Assembly: GCA_017449285.1 (NCBI GenBank) | Contig: JAFSJX010000105.1 | Coordinates: 48,687 to 112,686, forward strand | DNA from: Treponema sp. | GTDB taxonomy: Bacteria; Spirochaetota; Spirochaetia; Treponematales; Treponemataceae | DNA: 64,000 nt | Direction of reading: 5' to 3' | Shown: positions 43,593 to 52,739 of the stretch, one piece after another | How positions within the stretch are numbered: the stretch's first letter is position 1 | Layout of the letters: each line of letters begins with the position of its first letter | Position numbers and translations under genes: made by a program | Notes under the pieces: model-generated | What the model saw: only the letters and a program-made list of their open reading frames with translations | Databases searched by the model: none | What the model was told of the DNA's origin: nothing

Positions 43593-44617
43593 AGGAACGC
43601 TCCCTGAATCGTGCCGCCGACATTCTCATCAAATGTTCCGTTATCTTTTGCGTTCGGGTTATTATACTCAAGGTCATACTCAACGGAAACAGCACCCGTC
43701 CATGTAGGGAGCGTCTTTGTGCTTCCGTTGGTAAAAGAGACGACCGCCGAGTTGTAATACACCTCAAAACTTACGTTGCCAAAGCTTTCACTTTTTCCCG
43801 TCAAAGCAGTAATCAAAGAAACAAAAGCCCCGCTGGTAGTAACGTCCCCGCTATAGGAATCCGTCTGCAAGACAGTCGTATTTCTTTCCTTTACAGTCAG
43901 AACAAGCCCGTTAAAATGCACCTTGCTGACCGTCTGCCCGCTCCATGAGACAGAAAGTCTTGGAGATGAGGCAACCGTGCCCTCTTCAACCTTTTCTCCG
44001 TTCGCGCAGCTTGTCGTGGTTAATCTGTAACTTTCAATATCCGCGTCAACCCCAAAGGAAAGTGAGCCTTGCGAATCCGCGATTGTCGCTATACGGCATG
44101 TTTTTTGCGTTCCGTTTTTGCTGTAAAGGACAACGGTAAGAATATTATTCTCCTCGTCAAGGCTTCCGACCATATAATCATCCTTGTACCTCAAAAGCCT
44201 TAATGACAACACATCGTCAATCGACGGCAGGTGTATTTTACTGACTTTCGCATCATCGCCCAGCGGCGCAATACCACCTGCCTTGCCTTTCGTGTTAATG
44301 AACGCCGTAAGCTGCCGCGATACGCCATTCGCCGTATCCGTCACGAATTTCTTGATGGCATCCCACACGTCGCTGCTTTTCGCGTTCTCAGTCACGCCAG
44401 AGAGCTGCCTTGTCACGGTTTCCCCTGAAACTTTCGGGTTTCCGTAAACCCCGTGGAACACCGCGTACATAAAACCTATGACATCGTTAAAAAACTTCGC
44501 GAGAATCGGCGTTCCGTCAACGCTGTTTTCGTCAGTCGCGTTTATGGCCGATCCTTCAGGATATTCCTCGCTCGCCGCCTTAAAGTACGGACTGTAACTA
44601 TTATCATACTTATTCAT
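43589..44617 (-). CDS. Putative tail fibre protein
   Basis: Protein of 342 residues placed right after the gp48-like gene, the usual position of a fibre in Mu-like phages. The N terminus (about 1-130: GSAINATDENSVDGTPILAK) looks like a baseplate-binding segment. The rest is beta-rich and Ser/Thr/Gly-rich, ending GTIQGAFL. No chaperone or collagen repeats are seen. It overlaps genes on both sides by 4 bp, so synthesis with the radical SAM enzyme is tightly coupled. Confidence 0.7.
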   Translation of the reverse strand: MNKYDNSYSPYFKAASEEYPEGSAINATDENSVDGTPILAKFFNDVIGFMYAVFHGVYGNPKVSGETVTRQLSGVTENAKSSDVWDAIKKFVTDTANGVSRQLTAFINTKGKAGGIAPLGDDAKVSKIHLPSIDDVLSLRLLRYKDDYMVGSLDEENNILTVVLYSKNGTQKTCRIATIADSQGSLSFGVDADIESYRLTTTSCANGEKVEEGTVASSPRLSVSWSGQTVSKVHFNGLVLTVKERNTTVLQTDSYSGDVTTSGAFVSLITALTGKSESFGNVSFEVYYNSAVVSFTNGSTKTLPTWTGAVSVEYDLEYNNPNAKDNGTFDENVGGTIQGAFL

Positions 44618-45330
44618 ACATCCTCCTCATATTCAAGAAAAAGTACCGCAATGCTCTGCACCGGCTTCAGGCTTAGCACTACATATTCTATGAATTCCTT
44701 CCATTTTTTATTGACTTTTATTCTGTCAAACGCTTTAATCGCGTTCGTTTCGTCCCTCGTTACCTTCCCCGATATAAAAAAACACATGTTCCAAAAACGC
44801 TCGTCATGAGGAACGTCCCACGGCGTAATAGAATCATTCCGCAGAACTTGCGGAAGACTTCTCGACTCATATTTGTCTTCGTCACAGAACGCACGGCGAT
44901 TTCCGCAGCACATATATCTGTTCCCGCAGACATTCTTGTAATTCAGAATCATACCGACAACATTGGCCGTCGGTACATTTTCCGTCACAAAAAGGCCAGG
45001 CACAAAAAGCCGCAGCACCATCTGCATGAACTCAGCAGTCGTATTCCCGTATCTCAAAAGCCAAAGCGCGCCAATAATATTTCGCCTCTCCTGAATGCTA
45101 AAGAGCGATGTCGAAAACTGAACCCTGAATGCTTTTTCCCATTCGTCCACCGCCCGCGTCGTTTCCGGGTAATAATCGAGCAGCACCCCCTCAAACTCTT
45201 TTTTAACATCATCAGGAACAACAGATAACGCCTCAAAAAAACTGCGCAGATTCTTCTGAGCCGTCATGTCAAATACCCGCGATTTTGGAAGCAGCGCGCC
45301 GATTGCGTCAAAGAACTTTCTGCCAATCAT
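44614..45330 (-). CDS. Mu gp48-like baseplate/tail protein (DUF2313 type)
   Basis: Protein of 238 residues. The position after a gp47-like gene and the pattern of an N-terminal region with YYPETTRAVDEWEKAF and RRNIIGALWLLRYGNTTAEF match the YmfQ/gp48 family of baseplate wedge proteins. A Cys-rich stretch (CGNRYMCCGNRRAFC) is unusual and may hold a metal. The start at 45330 forms an ATGA overlap with the upstream gene. Confidence 0.8.
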   Translation of the reverse strand: MIGRKFFDAIGALLPKSRVFDMTAQKNLRSFFEALSVVPDDVKKEFEGVLLDYYPETTRAVDEWEKAFRVQFSTSLFSIQERRNIIGALWLLRYGNTTAEFMQMVLRLFVPGLFVTENVPTANVVGMILNYKNVCGNRYMCCGNRRAFCDEDKYESRSLPQVLRNDSITPWDVPHDERFWNMCFFISGKVTRDETNAIKAFDRIKVNKKWKEFIEYVVLSLKPVQSIAVLFLEYEEDV

Positions 45331-46547
45331 ATTACCACCTCGTTCACCCGCAGCTCTCCAAGCTCGCACAACTCGCCCTGCCCAAGCGTATACGCTTCTG
45401 TCGGTGATGTATTATTAAACAATAAAAATGCGGTATCAAATCGCGCATGAAAAGAACTCGCCACACCGCTTACAACGGCAATAACCGCGTTTCTGAGCAC
45501 ATCGTCAGCGCGCGCATTCTCATCATCAAGTCCGCGTATAAACGGCTCACGGCTCTCAAAGTACGCCGCAAGCTCAGACTTCACCGAGGCAGAGAAATCG
45601 GCGAGCACCGCCCCGGTCACCCCTGTTATAGACACGCCAAAAGTCGTCACGCGCACCGGGCGCACGTTCGCATAGGACTCGTCAAAATCAGGGTCAAGCA
45701 CCGCCGTCAGGGGCTTCCTGCTCGCTTTCCCCGTGTCCGGATCATACGTGCAAGCCTCGCCCACCGCCTTACATAATCCGCTGTCAGGAATGCGGTCAGT
45801 ATAAACGGACGGGTCTCCTGCAACATACAGCAGCACACCGGCAGGGTTATCCGTGTCGTTATACGGGTACACCTGCATGACCCCTGAAACCCCCTGCGCC
45901 CAAATGCGGTAATCAGAGAGCGATCCGCCCTGTGGCTGTGGACCGTACCCAGTTTTTACCCTGTTCCTGTAATGCTCCTCGGTCTCATCATCCGTGCCCG
46001 CCTGTGTCGTTCCGCTCACCGTGGCGTTCGTTTCGACAAAACCGAGCGGCGAGACAAAATTCAAAACATCGCCTGCGCTCAAGTTGCCGGATTCGCCCGC
46101 CTGAACACAATACACGGGCACCTGCACGGCACTTGCCTCAATCCCCGTGTTCTCAGCCACATTGTAAACCAGCCCTGTCTTATCGCTTTTAAGCTGCGTT
46201 CCGAGCGTAAGAGCCTTACCCGTAGAAACAGCCGTCACCGTAATCGTGCCACGCCATTCACACCCGCTTTCAGGCTCGCCCACCCCAAACTGCTTGCCCA
46301 GCTGCACAAGCGGACGTATCGTATTCCCCAGTACAGTCACCGCCTCAAAACTCGCCGTGTCCGGCCAAAGCTGCAAATAAAACCATCCGCCAAGTTTGTA
46401 GAGAATGACGAACACACCCGCAAAAATTTTCGACAGCACGACAACAAAAGACTTCGGAAGCAACCGAAACTTGTTGTTGAACTTATCCTGAAAGGATTGG
46501 ATTAAAAGCCCATAGACGTAATCCACCGTCTTGTTTTCATATGCCAT
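45327..46547 (-). CDS. Baseplate J-like protein (Mu gp47)
   Basis: Protein of 406 residues. Family blocks are visible: an N-terminal segment with WPDTASFEAVTVLGNTI, a central DDETEEHYRNRVKTGYGPQP, and VSGVMQVYPYNDTDNPAGV. It forms the outer wedge of the baseplate. The ATG at 46547 overlaps the previous stop (TAATG). Confidence 0.9.
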   Translation of the reverse strand: MAYENKTVDYVYGLLIQSFQDKFNNKFRLLPKSFVVVLSKIFAGVFVILYKLGGWFYLQLWPDTASFEAVTVLGNTIRPLVQLGKQFGVGEPESGCEWRGTITVTAVSTGKALTLGTQLKSDKTGLVYNVAENTGIEASAVQVPVYCVQAGESGNLSAGDVLNFVSPLGFVETNATVSGTTQAGTDDETEEHYRNRVKTGYGPQPQGGSLSDYRIWAQGVSGVMQVYPYNDTDNPAGVLLYVAGDPSVYTDRIPDSGLCKAVGEACTYDPDTGKASRKPLTAVLDPDFDESYANVRPVRVTTFGVSITGVTGAVLADFSASVKSELAAYFESREPFIRGLDDENARADDVLRNAVIAVVSGVASSFHARFDTAFLLFNNTSPTEAYTLGQGELCELGELRVNEVVI

Positions 46548-47011
46548 TAAGAAACCGCCTCCTGCCACTGAAATTCATACGCTCCGCCGCCAATATGCTG
46601 CCCATCCCGTGTTATCTCGGAAAAAAGCGTCACACGGCGGGCCTGCTCTGCCGAGAGCCGCACGGTAATGTCGTCAGCCCCCGCATCTGCCTGAATCCAT
46701 TGCAAATCACGTTTGGCGGCTTCCCCCGCCCTGCGTAAGTTTCCGCTTGTGAGCGGAAGCCCCGTCACCATCGCGCCAAACTCACTCTGCATCCATTCGT
46801 TCCTTTTCGTGCCGGAAATAAGATTCCCCCACCAAGTCTCTTTAGGTCTGCCGTCCAAATCGTTCTTGTTCCCGCCAAAAAGCGAGAGATACACCGCCGT
46901 GTCAAAGTTCCGGCAATCCTGAATCAACCCGTCCTCCACGACAATATCCCCGCCGTCAGGCGTTGAAACAAGCAGCACATCGCCTGAAAAACTGTTCTTG
47001 TCCACATCCAT
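46547..47011 (-). CDS. Mu gp46-like tail protein
   Basis: Protein of 154 residues with the GP46 family pattern: DGGDIVVEDGLIQDCRNFDT near the start, LDGRPKETWWGNL, and an LTSGNLRRAGEAAKRDLQWI helix. It is a baseplate component related to T4 gp25 in function. Order gp45-gp46-gp47-gp48 is conserved with Mu. Confidence 0.88.
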   Translation of the reverse strand: MDVDKNSFSGDVLLVSTPDGGDIVVEDGLIQDCRNFDTAVYLSLFGGNKNDLDGRPKETWWGNLISGTKRNEWMQSEFGAMVTGLPLTSGNLRRAGEAAKRDLQWIQADAGADDITVRLSAEQARRVTLFSEITRDGQHIGGGAYEFQWQEAVS

Positions 47012-47023
47012 ATCTGCCTCGTC

Positions 47024-47272
47024 CTACGAGATTGTTCCCGTTCCTGTTGTCGTTGTCGCACCTGTTTGCGCCTGTGAAGTGCCTGTTGTGGATACCGAAA
47101 TTCCGGCCGCAACAGTCACCTTTGCGTTATCCTGAATATGCTTCACAATAACACTGCCGATTCTTTCCCATTGCGCCTTTATCCTGGCCCGCATTTCAGC
47201 AGGGGCATCCGATGAGATTATCAAAGCGGCAATCTCATCGCCAAGCGTCGTTCCGTTCATTGCCATACCCAT
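47024..47272 (-). CDS. Small phage protein between spike and gp46
   Basis: Protein of 82 residues. The N-terminal half is helical (LGDEIAALIISSDAPAEM, IKAQWERIGSVIVKHI), and the C terminus is a Thr/Gly/Ser-rich tail. An internal Met (47266 or 47260) may be the real start. Similar short genes lie at this place in Mu-like tails of Gram-negative prophages. Function unknown. Confidence 0.65.
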   Translation of the reverse strand: MGMAMNGTTLGDEIAALIISSDAPAEMRARIKAQWERIGSVIVKHIQDNAKVTVAAGISVSTTGTSQAQTGATTTTGTGTIS

Positions 47273-47294
47273 ACCTCACTACGTACATAAGTAC

Positions 47295-47816
47295 CTACGC
47301 ATTCTGCACCTGTTTTCCCGTCTGCGGCGCACCGCTAAAAAGACAGTACGGAACGCCACAAAAACACCCCGTTCCGTCAGCAACAGCCATTCCCTTGCAT
47401 TGTACCGTGCCGCCGGTAAGTTCCGTGGTCGCCGCAGAGAGCGTCAGCTTTTTTTCCGCCTCAACCGCAACATTCTCACCCGTGAGCGAAAAATCGGTGG
47501 GAGCGACCATCTCAATCTTCCCGTCGTTCAGCAGTTTCAGGACAGCCTTCACATTTCCGTCCGCATCACGCGAATACAGATACTTCTCGCCCGGCTTCGC
47601 GCCCTGCGTTTTAGACAGAACGCCCGCAGCGACAAAGTTCCCCGTGCCGTCCACTTGAACCAGCACGATGCGGTCATCTACAAGCGGCGGCGAATCGTCG
47701 CCGCTAGGCGCAAAAGTTTCCGCCGTGACGTTCGCACCGTAATACATCTCCACCGTCTGCACGATAAACTTCTGGATTTCCGTCTTGATAAGCCTGCCTA
47801 TTCTTCCCACGGCCAC
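47295..47816 (-). CDS. Baseplate assembly protein V / spike (Mu gp45-like)
   Basis: Protein of 173 residues. An N-terminal segment, an OB-like domain (VLVQVDGTGNFVAAGVLSKT) and a beta-helical C terminus (GENVAVEAEKKLTLSAATTE) match the membrane-piercing spike of contractile tails. Two Cys and one CxC pair lie near the tip. It overlaps the gp44-like gene by 19 bp. Confidence 0.85.
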   Translation of the reverse strand: MAVGRIGRLIKTEIQKFIVQTVEMYYGANVTAETFAPSGDDSPPLVDDRIVLVQVDGTGNFVAAGVLSKTQGAKPGEKYLYSRDADGNVKAVLKLLNDGKIEMVAPTDFSLTGENVAVEAEKKLTLSAATTELTGGTVQCKGMAVADGTGCFCGVPYCLFSGAPQTGKQVQNA

Positions 47817-49078
47817 ACCTCCGGCAACGTCCCGTCACGGCTCCCCGGAAGCACAAGAAGCAACTCCGTCCGTGCGCCAGCCTGGTCATCGCGCTTCAGA
47901 GTCACCTCATCCACAAGAAACTTCGTCTCGCGGTAAATCTCCGCGTCGGGGGCTTTCACGCTCACCGCCATATTCTCGCGGTAAAGCCTGCCGTTCTTGT
48001 CACGGTGGCCGCTCACCGTAAGCCGCCACTTCACGCATCCGGCGAACATTCTGCCCGCCAACGCCTTCACCGACTGCTCCAGCGTTCCTTCCACCGCGTC
48101 ATCAATCTGCTTGCCGTAACAGCGCAGAACGCCCTTACGTGTAAGCAGTTTGTTTTCATATGTATATTTCTGCGAGTCCGCACCCGCAGTCGTCTTCGTG
48201 TACCCGGTAATATGACTGTACATCTTCTGCCCGTCAAACTCAGGCGCGCACGAAATAAACGGCACTTCCCCCTGAATAAAACTCGCGCTCACCTCTTTTA
48301 TCACTGGCTTATAAATCAAAAGCCTTCCGTCAAATTTATTCGTCATCGCCATCCCGCGCTGTCCGGCGAGTTTCGAGAGAAAATCCCAGATTTTATCATC
48401 AAGCCCCACATCCACCTTGTCGAACGGCTCGCCCACATCCCCCTCAATCACCACGCCTACGCCGAACGGCTCGCACACCGTCTCGGCGATTTGCCGCAAG
48501 TCAAGCCCGTTGTACTCGGCAGGAAAAAGCGATGGCGGGAGACAGGAATCTATCAGAACGCCACAAAGCGGATACCCCTGCACGTTTATAGTCCGATACT
48601 CGGGAGAAATCTGCGGTACGGGCGGAAGCACTATCCCGTTAAAAATCACGTTGCCACCAAAAAACAACTTGCATGGTGAATAGACAAACGGCCTGAACGC
48701 ATCCCGGAGCCCCCTACTGTCCGCATTCCATTTGCTCATAAAAGAAAAAGCGTCCATGCTTGCGACCGAAATTTTTATAGTAAGAGCCGTAAAGCCCGTA
48801 AATTTTTTCCCGTTAATAACAAGCGAAAAATCCTGCGGCGCATTCTCGTCAAAAACAATCGTTTCTTTCGGTACGCTCTCCTGTGCGGGCAAAGTCTCGT
48901 CAGGAATGATAAGCACGTCACCCGGAAAAATAAGCGGCGAACCGTCTACGGCCGCACGTCTCCCCTCTAGCTGCGGATTAGCCTTGACAATATCCGTCCA
49001 CCGCTTCCACACGCCGTAATAGCTGACGCTAATCTTTCCCAGCGTATCGCCGGACACAACCGTATAAGACTTAGCCAT
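47798..49078 (-). CDS. LysM plus late control D-like baseplate hub protein (Mu gp44)
   Basis: Protein of 426 residues. A LysM domain (about 3-55: YTVVSGDTLGKISVSYYG) is followed by a gp44/gpD-like hub (VQGYPLCGVLIDSCLPPSLF, GLDLRQIAETVCEPFGVGV). The hub joins the tail tube to the spike. An N-terminal peptidoglycan-binding LysM may help the tail contact the wall. The start at 49078 overlaps the gp43-like gene by 8 bp. Confidence 0.88.
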   Translation of the reverse strand: MAKSYTVVSGDTLGKISVSYYGVWKRWTDIVKANPQLEGRRAAVDGSPLIFPGDVLIIPDETLPAQESVPKETIVFDENAPQDFSLVINGKKFTGFTALTIKISVASMDAFSFMSKWNADSRGLRDAFRPFVYSPCKLFFGGNVIFNGIVLPPVPQISPEYRTINVQGYPLCGVLIDSCLPPSLFPAEYNGLDLRQIAETVCEPFGVGVVIEGDVGEPFDKVDVGLDDKIWDFLSKLAGQRGMAMTNKFDGRLLIYKPVIKEVSASFIQGEVPFISCAPEFDGQKMYSHITGYTKTTAGADSQKYTYENKLLTRKGVLRCYGKQIDDAVEGTLEQSVKALAGRMFAGCVKWRLTVSGHRDKNGRLYRENMAVSVKAPDAEIYRETKFLVDEVTLKRDDQAGARTELLLVLPGSRDGTLPEVWPWEE

Positions 49079-50399
49079 AGTAACGCACCTCACGCCCCAT
49101 CGGAAGCAGAACGATTTCGTCCGCCGTCAGCTCGTTGTCCGTGATAAACTGGTCTAATCGGTCAAAGCCATCTTTCCCGTACAACTCACACAAAAGCTCA
49201 ATCACCTGCCTGTCACGCCCAAGCCTGACAATCCTTGTCATCGGTAAATCAAACGCCGTCTCCTGCAAAAGCTGCACGGAACAGACAACCGTCTCCAGAA
49301 GCGAAGCATATCCCTCGCCCGTGTCCACAAAAACATCCTTGTCAATCTGCGCGTCCGCATACGCCTTGTATGTCTCAAACTGCTCCAGAATCGCATCGCA
49401 CACAGAAAGCACATGCGCCCGGCTCATAAAACCACTCGCAGAAACCCCGCCAGACGCACGAGAGCCGCTCGTATTTGCGTCGCCCGCACACTTGGCGACA
49501 CCGAACCCGGCGGCAGCAACCAAAGCCCCCAGAATCGCGCTGGTGACGGCATACTGGTTGGTAACAGCTTTTGCGCCCACAGGGTCATTCTTTACGTTGT
49601 TGATAATATCTTTCATTACAGACGCATACCCCTCCACCTTTGCCATCGCACCAATGGCAATCTCAGAAGGAAGACGTGCCGTCTTAATAAGCACCGTCGC
49701 AATTCCCTGCGCATTGGCGGCAATCCCATCCACCTTGCCAATCCACCCCTGCACCGTCGTTTTCAAGTTCTGAACCTGCTGCAAGAGAGACTGCTTCTGC
49801 TGCAAATCCCCGGCATTCTCCGCAAGTTTTGTAATCCCCTTAAAAAGACTGTCGCTCTGCGCCTTCAAGACCGACTGCAATTGCAGCTCATCGTCCACGC
49901 TCCCCGCCTCAATCAGCCCTGCAAACGCCCCAGACGCAACATCCTCATAGCCTTCAATCGCAGCATCCAGCGCGTCAGCCGCCGCCACCTCGCTGTCAGG
50001 AAACGTGCGGTCTGTTATCGTCTCAGAAAAAATAACCTTCACGTAAGTTACGTTTAATGCTGAGACCAAATCATCGCCGCGGGCAATCTCGCCGGTAGGA
50101 ACAACCGTATGCTTGCCATAAATCGGATGTTCAAGGATTCCATACCCCCGCTCGCACAAAAGCTCCTCAAAAGAAGAGGCTTCCGTCATGCAGTCCGCAC
50201 CAGAAAAAATAGCCGTCATCGGAAATTTCTTCCCGCCAAGCCCGAGCGACTGCACTTCCGCCCCGTCCACATCCGGGAAAGTATTCTCAGCAGTTTTCAG
50301 CGACGTTTTCTTTTCCAAAGCCGCATCATAATTGAAAGCCATACGCTTGCCGCTCGGAGAAGTATACGCCGCTTCAACAATATCCCCAGTCCACGCCAT
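49071..50399 (-). CDS. DNA circulation N-terminal domain protein (Mu gp43-like)
   Basis: Protein of 442 residues. The N terminus (about 1-95: YTSPSGKRMAFNYDAALEKK, FPDVDGAEVQSLGLGGKKFP) matches the PF07157 domain of Mu gp43 and related tail proteins. The centre is helical, and the C terminus (VRLGRDRQVIELLCELYG) resembles LysM-adjacent hub connectors. It is a tail/baseplate component in Mu-like phages. Confidence 0.85.
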   Translation of the reverse strand: MAWTGDIVEAAYTSPSGKRMAFNYDAALEKKTSLKTAENTFPDVDGAEVQSLGLGGKKFPMTAIFSGADCMTEASSFEELLCERGYGILEHPIYGKHTVVPTGEIARGDDLVSALNVTYVKVIFSETITDRTFPDSEVAAADALDAAIEGYEDVASGAFAGLIEAGSVDDELQLQSVLKAQSDSLFKGITKLAENAGDLQQKQSLLQQVQNLKTTVQGWIGKVDGIAANAQGIATVLIKTARLPSEIAIGAMAKVEGYASVMKDIINNVKNDPVGAKAVTNQYAVTSAILGALVAAAGFGVAKCAGDANTSGSRASGGVSASGFMSRAHVLSVCDAILEQFETYKAYADAQIDKDVFVDTGEGYASLLETVVCSVQLLQETAFDLPMTRIVRLGRDRQVIELLCELYGKDGFDRLDQFITDNELTADEIVLLPMGREVRYYG

Positions 50400-50402
50400 C
50401 CG

Positions 50403-52064
50403 CTACTCCTCGTCACTACTCTCAGGAGTAGCACCGTATGCCGGATTCCCGTTGTTGTCCTCCAGCGTACGCGGCGTAAAATTCATTCTCGCCATCAGCT
50501 CCCGCTCCCGCTTCTGCGTCTGCATCACCTGCATAAAACTCAAGCCGGAATGTCTGCGCGCTTCCAAATCATACGTCGTCAAGCCGTTGTCAAGGAGCGT
50601 CTGACTTGCCCCCGCCTCTTTCTGCCGGTCTACACTCGGACGGTTCAGCCCCGTCCATGCGCACTGCAACCATGCGTTCACAATCTGCCATCCGTCAGGC
50701 TTCCCATACGCGCGTATAAATCCGGGCAAAACAAGCTGCCCAATCTGAACCATCTGCGTAAGCCACCCGTTATAGACCGGCTGCGTGACCGCCTCGGAAA
50801 AACGCTTCACAAAACGGCTCAGATACACCTCAAATTCATTGTTCGCCTGACGGCTCGCGCTGTAGTTGTTCCCAAACTCCAGCATCAGCACCTCGGGCGG
50901 AATCCCATGACTCCACGCAAGGACGGCGATAATAGACCGCTCAAAAACCGAATAGTTCACGTTCGGACGGTTCGTCTGGAAACTGGTGATTTTCCCGCCC
51001 GTAGGGGCTTTGTACACCGTTCCCGGATTCATAATGTCAATCTGGTTAGTCGGCGGCGTGACCACAGGCGCATAACCGGCAGGAAGCACCCCGTCGCCCA
51101 CAGGCGGAAGCGGTGCGCCAGAAAGCGCGCCACCACCCGCCACAGCCCCGGGATTGCCGCCCGTCCGCATCAAGTCCGAAGGACGTGCAACCTTTATCTC
51201 GTTCGGAGCCTCCTCCAAAAAAAGCGGAATCATCGCGTTCACAAGACTTGCCCGCACCTCAGCGTCACGGGTACGGTCAAGGTCTTTTAGCATATACAGC
51301 GAATCCGCAAGGAACGGCTCGCCGCGCACATCGTCAATAAAATGCTCGCCGCCGTACACCATCCAGCTGATAAGCCGCCCGCTCTTCTCGCCGCGCACAG
51401 GAATCCGCTCATACTCAAAAACGCCGTCTGCCTCGCTCTGCACATAGAACGCGACTTTTCTACCCCAGCGGTCAAACTCAACCCCATGCTTTATATAATG
51501 CCCCTCGCGCAGATTCGGATTGTCCGGCGTTCTGATATGGTCGCCGTTCACCCACTGCCAGCGCGGCAGATTCGTGTCCTTGTCAATACGGCTGATGATA
51601 ATGCCGTCTCCGCTGATAAGACTCTCAAGCCTCACCCGCTCCTGAAACGCGCCGAACGTCTCCTTTTTCCCCCAGTCAAAAACGGCCGGACTGTTCGCAT
51701 ACAAATCAAACTGCGTCGCGATACGCTCCCCCCACGCAACAGCATTCTCCTCCCGCTCCATCTCATCCATCTGCGAAAACAGCACCGCGCCCACCGGCGT
51801 GGGAGTCGCCACCAGCCCCGTGTGAATCTCATTCCACACAAGACGGCGGATAACGCCCTTCGCGTAGATGTTCGTGCGGAAAAGCTTCATGCTCCGCTTC
51901 CTGAGCCGCCAGTAGTCCACAAACGTCCACTCAGCCACCGGTCCCAACGAACCAAAGAACTTCGACCCGTCCCAAAAATCCCCGCCATAATAATCGCCCA
52001 ACGCCCTGATGGTAATATTTTTGAGATAATTGCTGTAATTTTCGATAGATTTATTTTCCGTCAT
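50403..52064 (-). CDS. Phage portal protein, lambda family
   Basis: Protein of 553 residues. Blocks such as RTNIYAKGVIRRLVWNEIHT, IDKDTNLPRWQWVNGDHI, FDRWGRKVAFYV, and AWSHGIPPEVLMLEFGNNYS identify the lambda gpB family, the dodecameric DNA gate of the head. The ATG at 52064 follows the gpW-like stop by one base. Its 3' end contains a scattered palindrome. A portal gene between tape-measure/lysis and baseplate genes is out of the usual head module order. Confidence 0.92.
   Translation of the reverse strand: MTENKSIENYSNYLKNITIRALGDYYGGDFWDGSKFFGSLGPVAEWTFVDYWRLRKRSMKLFRTNIYAKGVIRRLVWNEIHTGLVATPTPVGAVLFSQMDEMEREENAVAWGERIATQFDLYANSPAVFDWGKKETFGAFQERVRLESLISGDGIIISRIDKDTNLPRWQWVNGDHIRTPDNPNLREGHYIKHGVEFDRWGRKVAFYVQSEADGVFEYERIPVRGEKSGRLISWMVYGGEHFIDDVRGEPFLADSLYMLKDLDRTRDAEVRASLVNAMIPLFLEEAPNEIKVARPSDLMRTGGNPGAVAGGGALSGAPLPPVGDGVLPAGYAPVVTPPTNQIDIMNPGTVYKAPTGGKITSFQTNRPNVNYSVFERSIIAVLAWSHGIPPEVLMLEFGNNYSASRQANNEFEVYLSRFVKRFSEAVTQPVYNGWLTQMVQIGQLVLPGFIRAYGKPDGWQIVNAWLQCAWTGLNRPSVDRQKEAGASQTLLDNGLTTYDLEARRHSGLSFMQVMQTQKRERELMARMNFTPRTLEDNNGNPAYGATPESSDEE
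50416..50431. repeat. Scattered prophage palindrome, copy 3 (portal 3' end)
   Basis: CTACTC-4 nt-GAGTAG. A second, overlapping 9-bp inverted repeat (GCTACTCCT 50402-50410 with AGGAGTAGC 50424-50432) spans the portal stop codon. Confidence 0.75.
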
Positions 52065-52065
52065 A

Positions 52066-52377
52066 TCAGTACCCCGGCAAAACCTGACTCCACCGGCATC
52101 CCCCATAAAGTGCGTTTGAAAGTTGGTTTATCTCTGCCACAAGCCGCTGTTTCCACGAATACAGGGAGACAAGTTCAGACCGCTTCACCGTCTGCCTGTC
52201 CTGCCCCGTGTCAATCGTGTACTCCACAGTACCGTTCGCCCCATCGGGAGACAAAAAAAACATAATCGCACGGTCAACCTCGTTTAAAAGAACCTTGTCG
52301 TTCTTCAGCTGGTTTTCCCAATACGAGCGCATATCCAAATCAGCCACCCCGTTCGGGTCATCGAGCAACATTCCCAT
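52066..52377 (-). CDS. gpW-like head-tail joining protein
   Basis: Protein of 103 residues directly upstream of the portal, the place of lambda gpW. The sequence is helical with a small beta hairpin (NGTVEYTIDTGQDRQTVKRS) and a C-terminal helix (LYSWKQRLVAEINQLSNAL), as in gpW proteins, though longer than the usual 68 residues. It would help seal the head after packaging. Confidence 0.65.
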   Translation of the reverse strand: MGMLLDDPNGVADLDMRSYWENQLKNDKVLLNEVDRAIMFFLSPDGANGTVEYTIDTGQDRQTVKRSELVSLYSWKQRLVAEINQLSNALYGGCRWSQVLPGY

Positions 52378-52406
52378 TACTACGCCGCCTTTACCTCAAA
52401 ATTTTC

Positions 52407-52435
52407 TTGACAAATATTATCATTTTTGATAATAT
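52407..52435 (+). promoter_or_regulatory. Promoter with embedded operator of the toxin-antitoxin pair
   Basis: TTGACA (52407-52412), 17-bp spacer, TAATAT (52430-52435). A perfect inverted repeat ATATTATCA-4 nt-TGATAATAT (52414-52435) covers the spacer and -10. The predicted start base is at or next to the ATG at 52443, so the toxin mRNA would be leaderless. Confidence 0.85.
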
Positions 52436-52442
52436 CTAAGAT

Positions 52443-52739
52443 ATGGAACAGGACAAGCCCGATGAAAAGAAGGACAAATACAAGGTCGTTTGGAAAAACA
52501 AAATCGAAAAACAGATTTCCAAATGCCCTAAAAATGTTCAGGAGAAATTCTGGCAACTTGTGAACGACCTTAAAAGAAAAGGCGCAATACAAAAAGACTG
52601 GGGCAATTTCTCCGAATTGGGAAAGAATTTTTACCACTGCCATCTTAGTTACAGTTGGGTTGCAGTTTGGTATTGGGAACAAAACACTATTGTTGTGGAG
52701 GTGACTTATGTTGGTAGCAGAGAAGACGCGCCATATTAA
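52443..52739 (+). CDS. RelE/HigB-type toxin
   Basis: Protein of 98 residues. The core (KYKVVWKNKIEKQISKCPKN, LVNDLKRKG, FHCHLSYSWVAVWYWEQNTI, VEVTYVGSREDAPY) is typical of the RelE/ParE superfamily toxins that cut mRNA at the ribosome or block gyrase. It is followed, with a 32-bp overlap, by an HTH antitoxin gene; the toxin-first order is as in higBA. It is inserted on the + strand within the late region. Confidence 0.85.
   Translation: MEQDKPDEKKDKYKVVWKNKIEKQISKCPKNVQEKFWQLVNDLKRKGAIQKDWGNFSELGKNFYHCHLSYSWVAVWYWEQNTIVVEVTYVGSREDAPY

Noticed and set aside
42621..44617. Diversity-generating retroelement next to the fibre gene
   Set aside because: There is no reverse transcriptase, no template repeat and no adenine-biased variable repeat at the fibre 3' end.
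47281..47300. Another copy of the scattered palindrome (GTAC-ATAA-GTAC with flanking CACTAC)
   Set aside because: Only the flank resembles the motif, and the arms differ; at most a degenerate copy.
50109..51290. 393-residue + strand frame opposite the portal and gp43-like genes
   Set aside because: Arg/Pro/His-rich composition typical of an antisense shadow; the - strand genes are strong family matches.
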